The translations under genes and the position numbers were made by a program. DNA of 64,000 nt from Gaetbulibacter sp. 4G1 (GTDB lineage: Bacteria > Bacteroidota > Bacteroidia > Flavobacteriales > Flavobacteriaceae): the NCBI RefSeq assembly GCF_002741945.1, contig NZ_MDVN01000024.1, positions 372,001 through 436,000 of the forward strand, written 5' to 3'. Of the stretch, positions 54,529 to 62,388 are shown one piece after another (the stretch's first letter is position 1; the number at the start of each line of letters is the position of its first letter). The notes under the pieces were generated by a model, which was given only the letters and a program-made list of their open reading frames with translations, was not told the DNA's origin and did not search any database.

Positions 54529-54798
54529 TTAATTAAGTAGAAAATAGATAAGTACAAAAACTAAGAGAACTATTGTGATTAATAAATAATCTAGTCTTTT
54601 TTCTTTTTTAATTTTTGCTCTTATTTTGGTTTTAACTTTTTCTAATTCTGGTTTTTTAAGAACAGGAAAATCAAATTGAGTTTTTTCCTCTGAAGCGCTA
54701 TAATTTAGCCTCTTCTTATCAAATCTTCCTTCAGCTTTAGCTTTACGCTCCTTTTTCCTTTGTAATGTCGCTTTAAAATGTCCTAAACTACCATGCAT
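54529..54798 (-). CDS. Small C-tail-anchored protein
   Basis: The 89-residue protein is strongly basic for 65 residues (KATLQRKKERKAKAEG near the N-terminus) and ends in a single hydrophobic segment of about 20 residues, so it is probably tail-anchored with its body in the cytoplasm. It starts one base after the stop of the upstream gene. It is not recognised. The basic body might bind acidic lipid, RNA or a partner protein. Confidence 0.72.
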   Translation of the reverse strand: MHGSLGHFKATLQRKKERKAKAEGRFDKKRLNYSASEEKTQFDFPVLKKPELEKVKTKIRAKIKKEKRLDYLLITIVLLVFVLIYFLLN

Positions 54799-54799
54799 A

Positions 54800-56494
54800 T
54801 TAATTATTATTAGCCTTCAAAGAATCAATTTGCCGTTGTAGTCTTTCAATTTCTTCAGTTTTCTTGTCAACTACAGGAATTACGATAGTTGAATCTGAAG
54901 TTTGTTCAATAATATCAATTTCTTTAGCATCTTCGGCAAAATAATAACCAATCCCTTCGCTCGACCTCCAAGCTTCATTTAATTGCTCATAAACCGTTTT
55001 ATCCCATTGACTTGGGTGTTTAACATCAATCCAAATAACATCTCGATATTCACTATCTATCAGCACTAAATCTGGAGTTGCAGAACCATCAAATTGTCCT
55101 GCATCTTTTTCACTAATAGCAGAAACAGTTCCTAAAAAGAACATGCGCTTTCTTCCAGCAATATCTTTGATATATGGTCTGAATTCTACAGGTGTGTTCG
55201 CATTCCAATCGTATTCTTTTCTCGATTCTTTTACTTTTTGGGGCATTGCAGATACGCCTGCATAACCTTGTTTTTTTGCTGCATGATCGTAATAATACAT
55301 TTTATCTGTTCCGTCTGCAGGAATAAACACACTATAACTCAAACTAGTACGCTCCTGACCTACTGGTTCTAATCCAAACCAATGGTATAAACCATTATAG
55401 GCATTAGAATCAGTATCAGAAAAATTAAAGTCTGTAACATAAGGTTGCTCATTTTGATCTTTAGGCATTTCTGGAATTTTAACTGCAGTTAGCATATTCC
55501 ATGGCAATGGATCACTAAATCCTCCTAAAAATTTTAATGATTCCGCTTGTAGCTGTGATACTTTTTCGGCTAATATATTTTGACCTATTAAAAACGGATA
55601 ATTTTTCATCTCTTCTGGACTTATATAAGTGCCCTTTCCTATTAAAATACGCTCCATATAATCATTAAAATCGTGCTCGCCATTATTTACAACCATAACA
55701 CCACCAAATGTTGGATATGGGAATAAAAACCCTTTCCATTTAATTAAGCTCACTACTTGCACCCATTGTCCTGTATCATTTTTCATATAAAATGTATCAC
55801 TAGGTTCCATCATAAATAATTGAAAGAAGTTGAAACGTTGCACAACAGCATTATACGTGTTTCTACTAAATTTTAATGATTCGCCTATTGAAAAAGTTAC
55901 AGGAATTCTATTTTCGTTTGAAAACCTTGGAAATGGTGTTGTACTTGATACTGCAAATACTTCTTCTGTGTTATCGCTTATTTGCTGAAATGTATAATTT
56001 TCAGAAGGCTGGATAGCCATCGTCCATTTATTTTCATCATCAACTCGAACTAAATGTGGTAAAGACACATCTTTAGTCTCTCCTACACTTTCATTTGCCA
56101 TAGTAAAAATATTTTGCAATGGCTGAATACGCTCATTCTGCGTTAATGGTAATTCGTTTATTTCAACTTTATTAAGATTATTAAATACATTAAATGTTTT
56201 CATGTAATCGTACATTTTAAAATGCCAACCTACAACGTATAAAAGACCGAAAAAAACAGCCAATACTCCTAAAACACCAATACGCTTTCCTGTACTAGCA
56301 GAGTTTCTAAATTTTCGTAATCCAAAAAATAAAACAACTGCACTTAATAGAATGATAAAGATGAATTTTCTAACAAACAAAAGAGCTGGTTGATAATCGT
56401 CGCGCAAAACAAATAATGCGATTAATAATATTAAAGCAATTATTATAGTTATTGTTTTTTGTTTTTTACCTTTATTCCAGTAGTTCTTTAACAT
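54800..56494 (-). CDS. Large membrane-anchored protein of unknown function
   Basis: The 564-residue protein has three hydrophobic segments in its first 95 residues. A long soluble region (about 95-540) has mixed alpha/beta composition and no recognised catalytic motif. A short heptad-like stretch (EIERLQRQIDSLKANN) ends it. With three segments, the soluble domain is predicted to be extracytoplasmic if the N-terminus is inside, as the positive-inside rule suggests. It follows the 62-residue gene by 11 bases. Confidence 0.75.
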   Translation of the reverse strand: MLKNYWNKGKKQKTITIIIALILLIALFVLRDDYQPALLFVRKFIFIILLSAVVLFFGLRKFRNSASTGKRIGVLGVLAVFFGLLYVVGWHFKMYDYMKTFNVFNNLNKVEINELPLTQNERIQPLQNIFTMANESVGETKDVSLPHLVRVDDENKWTMAIQPSENYTFQQISDNTEEVFAVSSTTPFPRFSNENRIPVTFSIGESLKFSRNTYNAVVQRFNFFQLFMMEPSDTFYMKNDTGQWVQVVSLIKWKGFLFPYPTFGGVMVVNNGEHDFNDYMERILIGKGTYISPEEMKNYPFLIGQNILAEKVSQLQAESLKFLGGFSDPLPWNMLTAVKIPEMPKDQNEQPYVTDFNFSDTDSNAYNGLYHWFGLEPVGQERTSLSYSVFIPADGTDKMYYYDHAAKKQGYAGVSAMPQKVKESRKEYDWNANTPVEFRPYIKDIAGRKRMFFLGTVSAISEKDAGQFDGSATPDLVLIDSEYRDVIWIDVKHPSQWDKTVYEQLNEAWRSSEGIGYYFAEDAKEIDIIEQTSDSTIVIPVVDKKTEEIERLQRQIDSLKANNN

Positions 56495-56505
56495 AATAAG
56501 GTTTT

Positions 56506-56694
56506 TTAATTTTCGCCATGTTTTTTAGTATGTCTAATAGATAATACCATAGCGATAATCATTAAAATAGGTGTTAATAATCTTAAACTATTTTTCCATT
56601 GAAAACCACTTTTATAGTCGTAGACAAACAACTCTACAACAATCAAAATAGCAAATAGTACAATGAATACGTATCGAAATTTATTTTTGCTCAT
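56506..56694 (-). CDS. Small double-spanning membrane protein
   Basis: The 62-residue protein consists mostly of two hydrophobic helices (about 8-26 and 37-54) joined by a short basic loop. It is not recognised. It lies 11 bases from each neighbour, as expected for a small subunit of a membrane complex. Confidence 0.72.
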   Translation of the reverse strand: MSKNKFRYVFIVLFAILIVVELFVYDYKSGFQWKNSLRLLTPILMIIAMVLSIRHTKKHGEN

Positions 56695-56705
56695 TTTATA
56701 AAGAT

Positions 56706-57239
56706 TTATAACAATCCTTTATCTTTCAACCGTTCTCTAGCACTCTTCTCTTCAGGTTTTGGTCTCTCTTTTATAGTTTCAGGTTCTTCAGTTAAATCTG
56801 CATCTTTCGACTTTAAATCTTCTATAAAATCCTTGCCTTTCTCTATAGTATCTTCCATAATATCTCCAATAGAATCGCTTTTATCTTCTATAACTTTAGT
56901 AGATTTTATAACAAAATTTGCTAAATAAGTACCAATTAAAGTCCCAACAACTACTGATGAAAATGCAGAAATTCCATTATAACTTCCAAATATTTTGAAA
57001 GGTGTTAAAAATTGAAATACTAGCCCAATTAACAAAAAAGTGGTTGCTACAAAAACCAATCGTGGTAAAAAAGCTTGCTTATATACAAATCCCTTTCGGT
57101 TTTCTGGTTTCATTTGAAGAGCTTTAGAGTTTACCATTTTGTTTACAAAACGATATAAACCATTACCGTTAGATTCTCTCCAATACAAAAAGATACCAAA
57201 AAGTATCGCTCCTATAAAAATTACTAATTCTAGTCCCAT
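56706..57239 (-). CDS. Membrane protein with charged C-terminal tail
   Basis: The 177-residue protein has three hydrophobic segments (about 4-20, 58-80 and 90-112) and a highly charged cytoplasmic tail (DSIGDIMEDTIEKGKDFIEDLKSKDADLTEEP) likely to form a helix. It is not recognised. It belongs to the cluster by strand and spacing. The tail could dock the ATPase or the coiled-coil protein, as inference. Confidence 0.75.
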   Translation of the reverse strand: MGLELVIFIGAILFGIFLYWRESNGNGLYRFVNKMVNSKALQMKPENRKGFVYKQAFLPRLVFVATTFLLIGLVFQFLTPFKIFGSYNGISAFSSVVVGTLIGTYLANFVIKSTKVIEDKSDSIGDIMEDTIEKGKDFIEDLKSKDADLTEEPETIKERPKPEEKSARERLKDKGLL

Positions 57240-57283
57240 GGTTTTTTGTTTTAATGATGCTGTATAAAATTAGTCTATAATTA

Positions 57284-58519
57284 TTAAATATTGTTACTAA
57301 TAGTCTCAATAGTCCACTCTTTAAAAGAATCGTCCCAAGTTTTAAAACTATTATAAAATGCTTCTTTATCGTACCAATACAGGTACAACACGTCTTTTGG
57401 AGATACATTTACCAACAACATCCAAATTAAATCTTGATGTTTAGCGTCTAAAGATGAATGCGGTTGATGCAAAGCCTCAAAGAGTTTAACATCAACAATA
57501 TCGGCAATTTTGTATTGATTACTAGTCTCAATTTTTTCTAAATAGCGTTCTACACTCATTACTTTTTTTCGTGCTTCAATATTTAACTTGTTAAGGTAAC
57601 TTTTGTACAGTAATGGATCGTTTAAAATGTTTTTAATAGGATGTTGAGGCTTTTTTAAATGCTGAAACATCTCAAACTTTTTAATTCGATGGTATCGCTT
57701 TGTTTTTACAACAGCCTCCAAATCGTATTCGATAATAACGTGGTCTCGAAGTTTATCCATTAATTCAGATTGATGGATATGATAAATAAGCACTTCGTAG
57801 CTTACATCTTTAATCGCTTCCTTATGCCATTTCTTATCTTCAAAAACTACTATAGGTGTTATAAAATCTCGCAATACATAAACACCTCCAAAAGCTTTTG
57901 TATAGAAGGAATCTGTGGTAAATTGTAATGCATGTAAATCTAAATCTCTGTGACGCAAGTCTCCATAAGTGTTTGCAGAATCTAATAATTGTTGATGCAA
58001 ATTTTCATCAATAAAATTGTTACCTCTATTAAAAGTTTCAACTAGCTCTAATTGTTGTTCCTTTATTTTATCTAGATTGTTTATTAAATGAAAACTTATA
58101 GAAATTGTGTTGTACTTTAAAACATCCAAAGGCTCATAAAAAGCATCAATATTTTGGTCGAAATCTAAACAAATAGCACAATCGCGTGTAATATCATTTA
58201 TTTTGCTTCCATGTATTTTGAAAACAAATTTCATTATATCTCTATCAAACGTATGAAACGGAACATACACAGGCTTTCCTTTTTGTAATGGTGAGATAAT
58301 TATTCCGTGCGGATTGGCATCACCATTATTTAAATAGTGAATCTCTTTTTTTTCCTCAGCAATCTCTGGGCTCCAACCAATGCCATCTATTGAAAACGTT
58401 TTTAGTTTTGTTTTTGTAAATCCGAGCTTTACCAAACATTTATTATAACGCTCAACAAGCTTTCCGCTTACAGGAATTAATTCGCTTCTATATAAATTAG
58501 CTGTTTTTAGTTTATCCAT
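57284..58519 (-). CDS. Soluble protein of unknown function
   Basis: The 411-residue cytoplasmic protein shows no signal peptide or transmembrane segment. Motifs that stand out are a HGSKINDITRDCAICLDFDQNID stretch and a histidine-rich central region (HRDLDLHALQF). No known fold or activity is recognised. Its start codon overlaps the NUDIX stop by one base, so translation is coupled. Confidence 0.8.
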   Translation of the reverse strand: MDKLKTANLYRSELIPVSGKLVERYNKCLVKLGFTKTKLKTFSIDGIGWSPEIAEEKKEIHYLNNGDANPHGIIISPLQKGKPVYVPFHTFDRDIMKFVFKIHGSKINDITRDCAICLDFDQNIDAFYEPLDVLKYNTISISFHLINNLDKIKEQQLELVETFNRGNNFIDENLHQQLLDSANTYGDLRHRDLDLHALQFTTDSFYTKAFGGVYVLRDFITPIVVFEDKKWHKEAIKDVSYEVLIYHIHQSELMDKLRDHVIIEYDLEAVVKTKRYHRIKKFEMFQHLKKPQHPIKNILNDPLLYKSYLNKLNIEARKKVMSVERYLEKIETSNQYKIADIVDVKLFEALHQPHSSLDAKHQDLIWMLLVNVSPKDVLYLYWYDKEAFYNSFKTWDDSFKEWTIETISNNI

Positions 58520-59106
58520 TACAACAGTTTATTTATTTGAATGTATTGCAACAACATAATCGTTCTAGCATCAATAATCTCTCCCGAATCAATCATTTCC
58601 ATAGCCTTGGTAAAAGTGACTTCCAAAACTTCTATTTCTTCATTTTCGGTTTCTAAACCACCTCCATTATCAATTCTATCAGAATCGGTATAATTCCCAG
58701 TAAAAAGATGTACACGCTCTCTTACTATTCCTGGTGATAAAAACACATTACTTACAGCCTTTAAATTAGAGACATTATACCCCAATTCTTCTTTAACTTC
58801 TCTAACAACACATGTTTCTGGTGATTCACCATCATCAATGGCTCCTCCACAAACTTCTATAGAAACGCCCTCGGAAACGCCAGAAATATATACAGGTATT
58901 CTAAATTGTTTTGATAAAAGAACTTTTTTTGATACTGCATTGTACAATAATATCGCAACACCATCACTCTTACCATAAGCTTCGTGGGCTATTCGTTTCC
59001 ATTTTCCATTTTTAAATTTATAATCAAAATCTATTCGCTCTAGCTTACCCCAAAAATTGGATAATACAGTTGATGTTATATTCTTTATTCTTTTATCTTT
59101 TGTCAT
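58519..59106 (-). CDS. NudK-like NUDIX hydrolase
   Basis: The 195-residue protein (from ATG at 59106; a TTG lies one codon earlier) carries the complete NUDIX box, GAIDDGE then seven residues then REVKEELG, which binds magnesium and pyrophosphate. Overall layout resembles GDP-mannose/ADP-ribose pyrophosphatases of the NudK type. It probably cleaves a nucleotide-diphosphate metabolite. It overlaps the AAA+ gene by 14 bases and the 411-residue gene by one base, which implies a tight functional link. Confidence 0.9.
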   Translation of the reverse strand: MTKDKRIKNITSTVLSNFWGKLERIDFDYKFKNGKWKRIAHEAYGKSDGVAILLYNAVSKKVLLSKQFRIPVYISGVSEGVSIEVCGGAIDDGESPETCVVREVKEELGYNVSNLKAVSNVFLSPGIVRERVHLFTGNYTDSDRIDNGGGLETENEEIEVLEVTFTKAMEMIDSGEIIDARTIMLLQYIQINKLL

Positions 59107-61057
59107 CAAATTGCTCTCTAGCCTCAGTTTCTATATTCAATTGATTAACTCTTGCATCTACTTTTCGTTTAAAATCAGTATCGGCAATAGTTGCTACATT
59201 ATCTAAATAACGCACAACTTCTTGACGTCTAATTTCTGAAAAATCCAACCCCTTCATATTGCTTTTCATCAATTCTTGAAGCATTCCAAACTTAGTTTCA
59301 TAATCTTTTTTGAAATAAATATCTGGATTTTCAAACCAATCATCCTCTAAATCAAAATCAGTTAACCGTAAAGATATTGCCGATTGTATATTCCGTACAT
59401 CACGCGATGAAAAGAATGGAAATATCTTTTGAATTTCTTTATACAAACTCGCATAAAACATATGCTCATTGGTATCATGCATTTTATCAACTCTTTCAAA
59501 GGTTTCTAAAACACGCTCTTCTGAAGGTTTTTCAATAGCATCTAAAATATCACCCATATTTTTTGCTAAACCTTGATCTTCTAAATATTTATAGCCTTGT
59601 GGGTTTTGCATATTTACAAAGTCTGGCATGGTTTTATCAAACTTTTTCCACCAAATATAATCTTGATCTAAAAAGTCATGCTCGCTTCTTGCTCCATCAA
59701 TTTTAAAACGCCCCTGCACACGAGAAATAACGGCTTTATCAAGCATTTCTGGAAGGTTAGTAAACAATCCAATAGAACTGTTACCATAGTTTACGGCATA
59801 AGCGCCTTCAGTATATCTTAAAAACACGCCTATAACTTCCTTGACACCAGCAGAAACTCCCTGAGCTGTTCGCTCTTGTAAATTGTTTTCGGCATCATCA
59901 ATAGGTGCAAAAATAAGTTTTGATGGGTCTTGTAAAGGCTTCATCCATTCAACCATTTTTTCAGCACTGCCACCTTGAAATGTACTAATTAAAGTATCTG
60001 GCATAGGGTGAAACAAAAACGGAATATCCAAATTATCACAATGCTCCTTAAGTCGCGTAGCAATGGCTGCTATAAGCATACTTTTTCCTGTTCCTGGAAT
60101 ACCATAGCCCATAAACACTGGCATAAAACCTCCTAATTCTTGAAAAGGATTCTTCTTTGCCACAAAATCATAACTCAGCATACGTTCGGTTAATCGACGT
60201 GCAAAATGTTTGGCATCTCGATTACCAACAATTTGTTCAAATTGAATTTTATTAAACTCAATACTTTTAGCTGTTCCGGAAAATACGTTATTCCAACCTG
60301 ATACTGCAAATTCAGATTTCTCTAATTTATATGTTCTATCTTCAATGGTTTCGGTATATTCTAAAGCACTTTTGCGTAATTGAATTTCATCAATTAACGC
60401 TTCAAAATATACTACTGTAAAATCAATAACGTCTTTATCTGATTTTATAATTTCTGGATGCCCTAAATATTTATCAAAATAAAACAAACTACATGAAATT
60501 CCTTTTAATGGCGACATGAGTGATACTTCTGGAATACCTGCAAACTTTTGTTTCATCACACTTAAATCGTCTGAGGCATGAGGTTTTAAATCATGTAATA
60601 TTTTATAAGCTGTCGAGAATAGCATAAAAGCTGTTGCCGTGTGCATTTTACTTTCAAACTCACGTTTTCCGTTGGTATCTAAAGCTGATTTGTTTTCGTT
60701 TAAGCTTGATAAACCCGAAGCATCGTAAAAACTATCTTTAATCCAAATACCTAAAGTGATTCCTTCTTGAACAGCATATAAAGTTTGGTTTAAATAAATA
60801 GGGATGGCCACAGAGTCTGGTAACAATCGCTTTTTTAGAGCAAGAATAGTTTTTGAAACCGAAGTTATTTCTGCAGTATTTGTTCCATTATTGGCACGCG
60901 ATAAATACAGTAAAATTGATTCATCCTTTGCGTTTTTATCCTTGTTTTTTGCGCGAGCTCCCTGCTCCCATTGTATAGACTTCAAATAGGATGCAGCTTC
61001 ATCACGAAGCATATCTAGTTCGGTAAGTTTTATTGGAAATGTTGAGTTGTGTTCCAT
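59093..61057 (-). CDS. Classical-type AAA+ ATPase
   Basis: The 654-residue protein has a large N-terminal region (1-300, function unknown) and an AAA+ domain (about 305-510). Walker A is GIPGTGKS (319-326). A pore-loop-like STFQGGSAE follows (Phe360). Walker B is LIFAPIDDAE (381-390), where the usual Asp-Glu pair reads Asp-Asp. Sensor-1 is in TNLPEMLDKAVISRVQGRF (433-451), which also holds candidate arginine fingers. An aromatic pore loop suggests it threads or pulls a protein substrate. The C-terminal part (510-654) is helical. The likely substrate is the coiled-coil protein encoded upstream. Confidence 0.9.
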   Translation of the reverse strand: MEHNSTFPIKLTELDMLRDEAASYLKSIQWEQGARAKNKDKNAKDESILLYLSRANNGTNTAEITSVSKTILALKKRLLPDSVAIPIYLNQTLYAVQEGITLGIWIKDSFYDASGLSSLNENKSALDTNGKREFESKMHTATAFMLFSTAYKILHDLKPHASDDLSVMKQKFAGIPEVSLMSPLKGISCSLFYFDKYLGHPEIIKSDKDVIDFTVVYFEALIDEIQLRKSALEYTETIEDRTYKLEKSEFAVSGWNNVFSGTAKSIEFNKIQFEQIVGNRDAKHFARRLTERMLSYDFVAKKNPFQELGGFMPVFMGYGIPGTGKSMLIAAIATRLKEHCDNLDIPFLFHPMPDTLISTFQGGSAEKMVEWMKPLQDPSKLIFAPIDDAENNLQERTAQGVSAGVKEVIGVFLRYTEGAYAVNYGNSSIGLFTNLPEMLDKAVISRVQGRFKIDGARSEHDFLDQDYIWWKKFDKTMPDFVNMQNPQGYKYLEDQGLAKNMGDILDAIEKPSEERVLETFERVDKMHDTNEHMFYASLYKEIQKIFPFFSSRDVRNIQSAISLRLTDFDLEDDWFENPDIYFKKDYETKFGMLQELMKSNMKGLDFSEIRRQEVVRYLDNVATIADTDFKRKVDARVNQLNIETEAREQFDDKR

Positions 61058-61070
61058 ATATTTATTTTTA

Positions 61071-61130
61071 CGTCATTGCGAATAAAATGTAGCAATCTAC
61101 TTCTCTTATTTAGGTAACCACGTCGATTTG
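61071..61130. repeat. Degenerate dispersed repeat between AAA+ and 381-residue genes
   Basis: The spacer contains CGTCATTGCGA, then AGCAATCTAC, then TAACCACGTCGATTTG. From memory these are parts of a repeat family common in Bacteroidota intergenic regions. No reading frame or strong hairpin was seen, and no full second copy occurs in this window. Confidence 0.4.
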
Positions 61131-61145
61131 TTTTTCTTTATGACT

Positions 61146-62210
61146 TTACTTTTTAATATCTATTTTTAATTCTGAAATTTGAATAGGTGCCTTTTCTAAC
61201 GTATCTATAACATCTGGTGTTTTGTTATATAATAATTGAATAATTCTATGTGGAGCAAACACGTATTTTTGCTTAAACACCTCATCCCACTTTTGTAAAA
61301 TTTGCTTGTTAAAAAAGCTTCCTTCTTTAAATTCACTACCAGAACTTACTTCGTCTAATCGCAATGAAATAGCATAAGATTCTAGCGGAATTTCTTTTTT
61401 ACCAATAGCCTCCAAAATAGTATGCGTTATATCATTTTCGTCTTTTGCAAATACATTATGTATTGGTCCTAAATCAATTCGCTTTATAAGTTTAGGCGAT
61501 ACTTTTGGTAGTTTTCTATCAATAGTATATGCCATAGTATCCAAAGCCATGTCTCTATCAGCTACCGTTTTTAAAACCTCATAAATCTCATCTTTATAAT
61601 CATTTATTTTTGTGCCATCGTAATTGAAATACATAAAACATATAAATGGCCTGTTGTGAGACACATCATAAAAACCCCAACTTATTAGCAAATCACCAGC
61701 AGAATGTTCTGGAGCACTTAATATTTTGCCTTGCACAAAACGATTAAATATATATTCCTTTTTAACTGACGAATAATAGACTATAGATGCTGCTTGAAAA
61801 AGTTTGCTCTTTTTTATCGGTTCTTTTTTTCTCATCAATGTATCTAAAAATTCTTCCTTTAAATTACTTATAGGAGTCAATCTGCCTAAATATTCATCGC
61901 GTAATTCTAAATCATTAAATAAGTATCTGAATTCTAAATAGTTAGGAAACCCAGAGTAAGTTAAATCTACTTTCATATTATCCTCATCATCATACATATA
62001 TTTAACACGCATGGCTTCAATAGAGTATAACAATAAGTCGCAATACTGCTTAAACAACTGAACTTCTTGAGCGTTACAAATTTTTTGTTGTTGTACAGCA
62101 ACAATAAGCTCTTTAAAAGAAAAATCCATCATTTTATGGTAAAACACATAATGCTCTTTGGAGTCTAGAACAGCAGAATCTAATGGTGTAACTATATGAT
62201 TTATGGACAT
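61146..62210 (-). CDS. Protein of unknown function, second gene of the cluster
   Basis: The protein has 354 residues from ATG at 62210 (MSINHIVTPLD). The open frame extends 27 codons further, but those codons are made of the dispersed repeat and a palindrome at 62224-62323, so the extension is artefactual. The protein is soluble and mostly alpha/beta, with no known motif recognised. Conspicuous is the HNRPFICFMYFNYDG stretch. It lies between the coiled-coil gene and the AAA+ gene and may be an adaptor. Confidence 0.82.
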   Translation of the reverse strand: MSINHIVTPLDSAVLDSKEHYVFYHKMMDFSFKELIVAVQQQKICNAQEVQLFKQYCDLLLYSIEAMRVKYMYDDEDNMKVDLTYSGFPNYLEFRYLFNDLELRDEYLGRLTPISNLKEEFLDTLMRKKEPIKKSKLFQAASIVYYSSVKKEYIFNRFVQGKILSAPEHSAGDLLISWGFYDVSHNRPFICFMYFNYDGTKINDYKDEIYEVLKTVADRDMALDTMAYTIDRKLPKVSPKLIKRIDLGPIHNVFAKDENDITHTILEAIGKKEIPLESYAISLRLDEVSSGSEFKEGSFFNKQILQKWDEVFKQKYVFAPHRIIQLLYNKTPDVIDTLEKAPIQISELKIDIKK

Positions 62211-62223
62211 GTTTTTAATTAAT

Positions 62224-62241
62224 AATTGACAATTGTCAATT
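62224..62241. repeat. Perfect 18-base palindrome AATTGACAATTGTCAATT
   Basis: The sequence is its own reverse complement. It lies 14 bases before the chosen start of the 354-residue protein gene, next to the GCGTTA element. It may be part of the dispersed element or a binding site. Confidence 0.6.
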
Positions 62242-62245
62242 TTTT

Positions 62246-62323
62246 GGGCGTTACCCGTAGGGGTCAGGCTTTCGGCAGTCGCTCTTTTCAAGGAGCTCCA
62301 ACAAATGCCTCAATCCTTAACGC
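62246..62323. repeat. Second copy of the GCGTTA ... TAACGC dispersed element
   Basis: The left end is GGGCGTTACCC and the right end AATCCTTAACGC, matching the element at 4671-4752. The interiors share GGTC-GGCTTT near the left end. The element adds most of the false N-terminal codons of the neighbouring frame. Confidence 0.7.
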
Positions 62324-62364
62324 AGTACGAGAATACCACAGAATTTATAGTTTCATTTGATGAG

Positions 62365-62384
62365 ATTCCTGCCTTCGCAGGAAT
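62365..62384. repeat. Short hairpin repeat ATTCCTGC-CTTC-GCAGGAAT
   Basis: An eight-base perfect stem with a CTTC/GAAG loop sits five bases after the coiled-coil gene stop. It lacks a T-tract, so it is more likely a REP-like repeat or mRNA-stabilising hairpin than a terminator. From memory, this hairpin is frequent in flavobacterial intergenic DNA. Confidence 0.55.
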
Positions 62385-62388
62385 AATA

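Noticed and set aside
57169-57408. 79-codon frame overlapping two cluster genes
   Set aside because: It overlaps the ends of two better-supported frames on the same strand.
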